DNA of 64,000 nucleotides from Pararge aegeria. Taxonomy: Eukaryota; Arthropoda; Insecta; Lepidoptera; Nymphalidae. Where the stretch lies: assembly GCF_905163445.1 (NCBI RefSeq), contig NC_053199.1:11860001-11924000 (forward strand), read 5' to 3'. A model generated the notes under the pieces. The model did not search any database and was not told where the DNA came from. It saw only the letters and a list, made by a program, of their open reading frames with translations. Of this stretch, positions 63,851 to 64,000 are shown piece after piece; the first letter of the stretch is position 1, and the number at the start of each line of letters is the position of its first letter. The translations under genes were made by a program, and so were the position numbers.

Positions 63851-64000
63851 CATATTCCAGTGAATTTTAATAATTGCATTATACAAACTGTCTAATGACT
63901 ACTGTAAATAGTTCTTTCCTTAATAATTAGTTAATTTGTTTTTACTGAGTAATGGATGAAATTAGGTGACAAGAATCATCTAGTGTTTACAGAATCTTTT
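63851..64000. other. No recognised feature
   Basis: Intronic AT-rich sequence at the window edge. Confidence 0.4.

Noticed and set aside
62563..64000. A sixth coding exon of the cotransporter
   Set aside because: No stretch with the expected next membrane segment and splice sites was found; the exon probably lies beyond the window.

Overview
The window looks like insect nuclear DNA, most likely from a moth or butterfly. It is AT-rich, has spliced genes with GT-AG introns, and is packed with dispersed repeats of lepidopteran type: tRNA-derived SINEs, LINE fragments, and a repeat with the core cgcgacttcgtctgcg that ends in tttataatattagtaggga. Nothing in it is prokaryotic. Lineage and repeat names come from recognition, not from a search.

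Only one host gene is supported. It lies on the + strand and starts near 45,131. I could reconstruct five coding pieces of a cation-chloride cotransporter (SLC12 family, NKCC/NCC side): 45131-45144, 45812-46097, 60384-60455, 61197-61377 and 62303-62562. Splice sites and phases agree (introns of phase 2, 0, 0, 1, 0). Together they give 271 residues: a cytoplasmic N-terminus with an RFTV motif of the SPAK/OSR1 docking type and a phosphoregulatory-like block, then the first membrane segments. The gene continues past the right edge. The residue aligned with the K+-contacting tyrosine of NKCC1 is Asn218, so the protein may belong to the insect-specific, possibly K+-independent branch.

Region by region. 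1-2.2 kb: a recent 886/887-bp tandem duplication. 4-7.85 kb: an almost complete non-LTR retrotransposon (family A, minus strand) whose ORF2 is broken by one amber codon. 7.9-10 kb: old repeats. 10.4-11.7 kb: a 44-bp minisatellite arranged in two higher-order blocks. 12.0-12.4 kb: a CpG-rich single-copy stretch that could be a promoter. 12.4-36 kb: a field of SINEs, LINE tails, a foldback element and several hairpins. 36.6-39.8 kb: a dispersed repeat split by a second family A copy whose 667-codon frame is open. 40-45 kb: sparse. 45-64 kb: the cotransporter gene, with a 14.3-kb intron loaded with repeats, including two family B retrotransposon copies, each inside an older repeat.

Nested insertions with an empty-site copy elsewhere in the window give a relative age order of the repeats. 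Stretches listed as holding nothing recognisable were read on both strands without finding a convincing exon, but short or fast-evolving exons could be missed.
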